14,647 nt of DNA from JANXQE01 sp035651635 (GTDB lineage: Bacteria > Verrucomicrobiota > Verrucomicrobiia > Limisphaerales > UBA8199): assembly GCA_035651635.1 (NCBI GenBank), contig DASRFK010000248.1, positions 1 through 14,647 of the forward strand, written 5' to 3'. Of the stretch, positions 12,810 to 14,647 are shown one piece after another; positions within the stretch are counted from its first letter, which is position 1, and every line of letters begins with the position of its first letter. Both the position numbers and the translations under genes were made by a program. The notes under the pieces are model-generated. The model had not been told where the DNA came from and ran no database searches. It worked only from the letters and a program-made list of their open reading frames with translations.

Positions 12810-14647
12810 ATGAGAACTCGCGTTTTGATTCTGCTCTCCGCCGGCGTGTGTTTGCTGCCGGTATTGTCCGGCCGTGCCCAAACCAACCCGCCCAGTGCCT
12901 GCGGTATCGACGCGCGCATGCTGCGCTATCCTGATGTTTCGGCCACGCAAATTGCTTTTGTCTATGCCGGGGACATTTGGGTTGCTCCCAGGAATGGCGG
13001 CGAGGCCATGCGGCTCAGTTCGCCGAAAGGCGAGGAGACCTTTCCGCGCTTCTCGCCGGATGGGTCGCAAATCGCCTTCAGCGGCAACTACGACGGCAAC
13101 ACCGACATTTACGTCGTCCCCAGCGCCGGTGGCCTGCCCAAACGGCTCACTTATCATGGCGACCCCGATCGCATGCTGGAATGGTATCCCGACGGAAAGT
13201 CGATCCTCTTCGCAACTTCCCGCACCAGCGAGAAAGACCGGTTCAATCAGCTCTACAAGATTTCTGCCACGGGCGGACTGCCCGAAAAGCTGCCGGTTCC
13301 CTACGGTGAATTCGGCGCCATCTCAGGCGACGGCAAAACCCTCGCGTATATCCCGATCTCGGTCGATTTCCGGACCTGGAAACGGTACCGCGGCGGGATG
13401 AACTCCGCCATCTGGACTTTTGATCTGAACACGTTTGCTTCGAAAAACATCACGGGCAACGACGCGGCGAATTCGCAACCCATGTGGCACGGTTCAACTT
13501 TGTACTTCCTCTCCGACCGCGATAAGAACCGCCGTTTCAACATCTGGGCTTACGACACGAAATCCGAAAAATTCCGGCAAATCACCACTTTTGACGAATT
13601 CGACACGCATTTCCCCAATATTGGTCCCAAGGACATCGTCTTCGAAAATGGCGGCCGGCTTTATCTCCTGGACCTGGCGAGCGAGAAATATTCCGAGGTC
13701 AATATTCAGGTTTTGACGGATCGCGCCACCCTCAAACCGCACCTGGAAGACGTCTCCAACTCTGTTCGTGAGCCGGATATTTCTCCCTCCGGCAAGCGGG
13801 CCGTCTTCGAAGCGCGCGGAGAAGTCTTCACCATCCCAGCCGAACACGGCGTGGTTCGCAATCTGACCCATAGTTCGGGTGTGGCCGAACGCACTCCTTC
13901 CTGGTCGCCGGACGGCAGGACAATCGCTTATTTCAGCGATCGCTCGGGAGAATATGAACTGACCCTCCGGTCCGCGGACGGCTCCGGCGCTGAAGAAACC
14001 ATCACCAAGCTCGGGCCCGGCTTTCGGTACCGCCCATTCTGGTCGCCCGACAGCCGCAAGCTCGTGTTTATCGATCAGGCGATGCGGATTTATGTGCATG
14101 ACCTGGACAAGAAAGAAACCCAACCAATCGGCAAGCAACTCTGGTTGTACCAGGACGGTCTGAGCGGCCTGAAGTTCAACTGGTCGAAAGACAGCCGTTG
14201 GATCGCCTGGCCGCAGGATTTGGAAAACCGCCACACGGCCATCGCGCTGTATGACACCAAAGAAGGCAAATCTCACATCGTCACCAGCGGTTATTATGAT
14301 GACGACTTGCCCGTCTTCGATCCCGACGGCAAATACCTCTACTACTCGTCCGGTCGCGCTTTTAACCCGCTCTACAGCGATTTGGATGAAACCTGGATCT
14401 ACGCCAATTCATTCCAGCTAGTCGCCGTTCCTCTCCGCAAGGACGTCCCTTCACCGCTCGCGCCCCGCAATGACGACGAAGGACAGAAGAAGTCCAAAGA
14501 TAAAGAAAAGGTCAAAGACAAAGACCAAAAGAAGCCCGACACCGATAAACCGAAAAAAGACGAACCGAAGCTGGCGATCGAGGAGAAGGAAAAAGCCGAC
14601 TCGGCTGACAAGGCGGACGCCAAGGACAAGTCTGCCGAAGACAAGGA
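12810..14647 (+). CDS. Tricorn-type protease (S41 family), N-terminal propeller region, cut by the window edge
   Basis: The open frame continues to the right edge (612 codons seen). A signal peptide (MRTRVLILLSAGVCLLPVLS, cleavage near GRAQ) is followed by MLRYPDVSATQIAFVYAGDI, the typical opening of tricorn homologues. Many WD40/TolB-like propeller strands follow (RFSPDGSQIAF, SWSPDGRTIAYFSD, FWSPDSRKLVF, VFDPDGKYLYYSS). Tricorn proteases trim peptides; this form would act in the periplasm. From about residue 551 a Lys/Asp/Glu-rich linker begins, of the kind that separates propeller blades in bacterial homologues. The PDZ domain and the S41 catalytic Ser/His lie beyond the window, so activity cannot be judged. 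A GGAGG lies 13 bases before the ATG, longer than ideal. Confidence 0.93.
   Translation, partial: MRTRVLILLSAGVCLLPVLSGRAQTNPPSACGIDARMLRYPDVSATQIAFVYAGDIWVAPRNGGEAMRLSSPKGEETFPRFSPDGSQIAFSGNYDGNTDIYVVPSAGGLPKRLTYHGDPDRMLEWYPDGKSILFATSRTSEKDRFNQLYKISATGGLPEKLPVPYGEFGAISGDGKTLAYIPISVDFRTWKRYRGGMNSAIWTFDLNTFASKNITGNDAANSQPMWHGSTLYFLSDRDKNRRFNIWAYDTKSEKFRQITTFDEFDTHFPNIGPKDIVFENGGRLYLLDLASEKYSEVNIQVLTDRATLKPHLEDVSNSVREPDISPSGKRAVFEARGEVFTIPAEHGVVRNLTHSSGVAERTPSWSPDGRTIAYFSDRSGEYELTLRSADGSGAEETITKLGPGFRYRPFWSPDSRKLVFIDQAMRIYVHDLDKKETQPIGKQLWLYQDGLSGLKFNWSKDSRWIAWPQDLENRHTAIALYDTKEGKSHIVTSGYYDDDLPVFDPDGKYLYYSSGRAFNPLYSDLDETWIYANSFQLVAVPLRKDVPSPLAPRNDDEGQKKSKDKEKVKDKDQKKPDTDKPKKDEPKLAIEEKEKADSADKADAKDKSAEDK

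Noticed and set aside
13494..14276. A 260-codon minus-strand frame opposite the tricorn-type gene.
   Set aside because: The plus strand encodes recognisable propeller repeats here; the antisense frame has no supporting features.

Overview
The window looks like a chromosomal segment of a GC-rich, free-living bacterium of the Verrucomicrobiota, most likely a Pedosphaera/Limisphaera-type (subdivision 3) relative. This assignment is inference. It rests on recognised protein families (DUF2127, a GMC oxidoreductase with a Tat-exported subunit 3, a secreted protein of a verrucomicrobial type, a tricorn-type S41 protease) and on an unusually rich set of palindromic intergenic repeats of a kind I associate with that group. 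No rRNA, tRNA, CRISPR array or transposase gene was seen.

Layout. Positions 1-279 (minus) hold the N-terminal 93 codons of peptide chain release factor 3 (prfC), running off the left edge. A 534-bp gene-free stretch follows, with a terminator-like hairpin (413-472) and a long inverted repeat (576-676). Next is a DUF2127 membrane protein (814-1323, plus). A two-gene minus-strand operon (3957 to 1482) encodes a GMC flavoprotein oxidoreductase and its Tat-signal-bearing gluconate-2-dehydrogenase-subunit-3-type partner. An unrecognised minus-strand ORF (4249-5112) lies between two related palindromic repeats. A secreted protein gene broken by a one-base frameshift (5719-6422) is followed by two back-to-back inverted repeats.

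The right half is all plus strand: a one-helix membrane-anchored protein with a pseudopilin-like C-terminal tail (6691-8298); a compact three-gene cluster (8447-11202) made of a polytopic protein with two DUF3592 domains and an arrestin-like tail, a small arrestin-like protein, and a P-loop NTPase; a Tat-exported GH5 glycoside hydrolase (11361-12515) between two direct copies of a C-rich repeat; and the N-terminal 612 codons of a tricorn-type protease (12810 to the right edge).

How the genes fit together. The GMC pair, the GH5 enzyme and the tricorn protease fit a saprophyte that breaks down polysaccharide, oxidises sugars or alcohols in the periplasm and degrades peptides, but nothing shows they are co-regulated. 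The best candidate for an undescribed system is the DUF3592/arrestin-like/P-loop cluster. The most unusual DNA-level signal is the repeat pair around 4249-5112, whose outer flanks are in direct orientation while a 35-bp core is exactly inverted between the copies.
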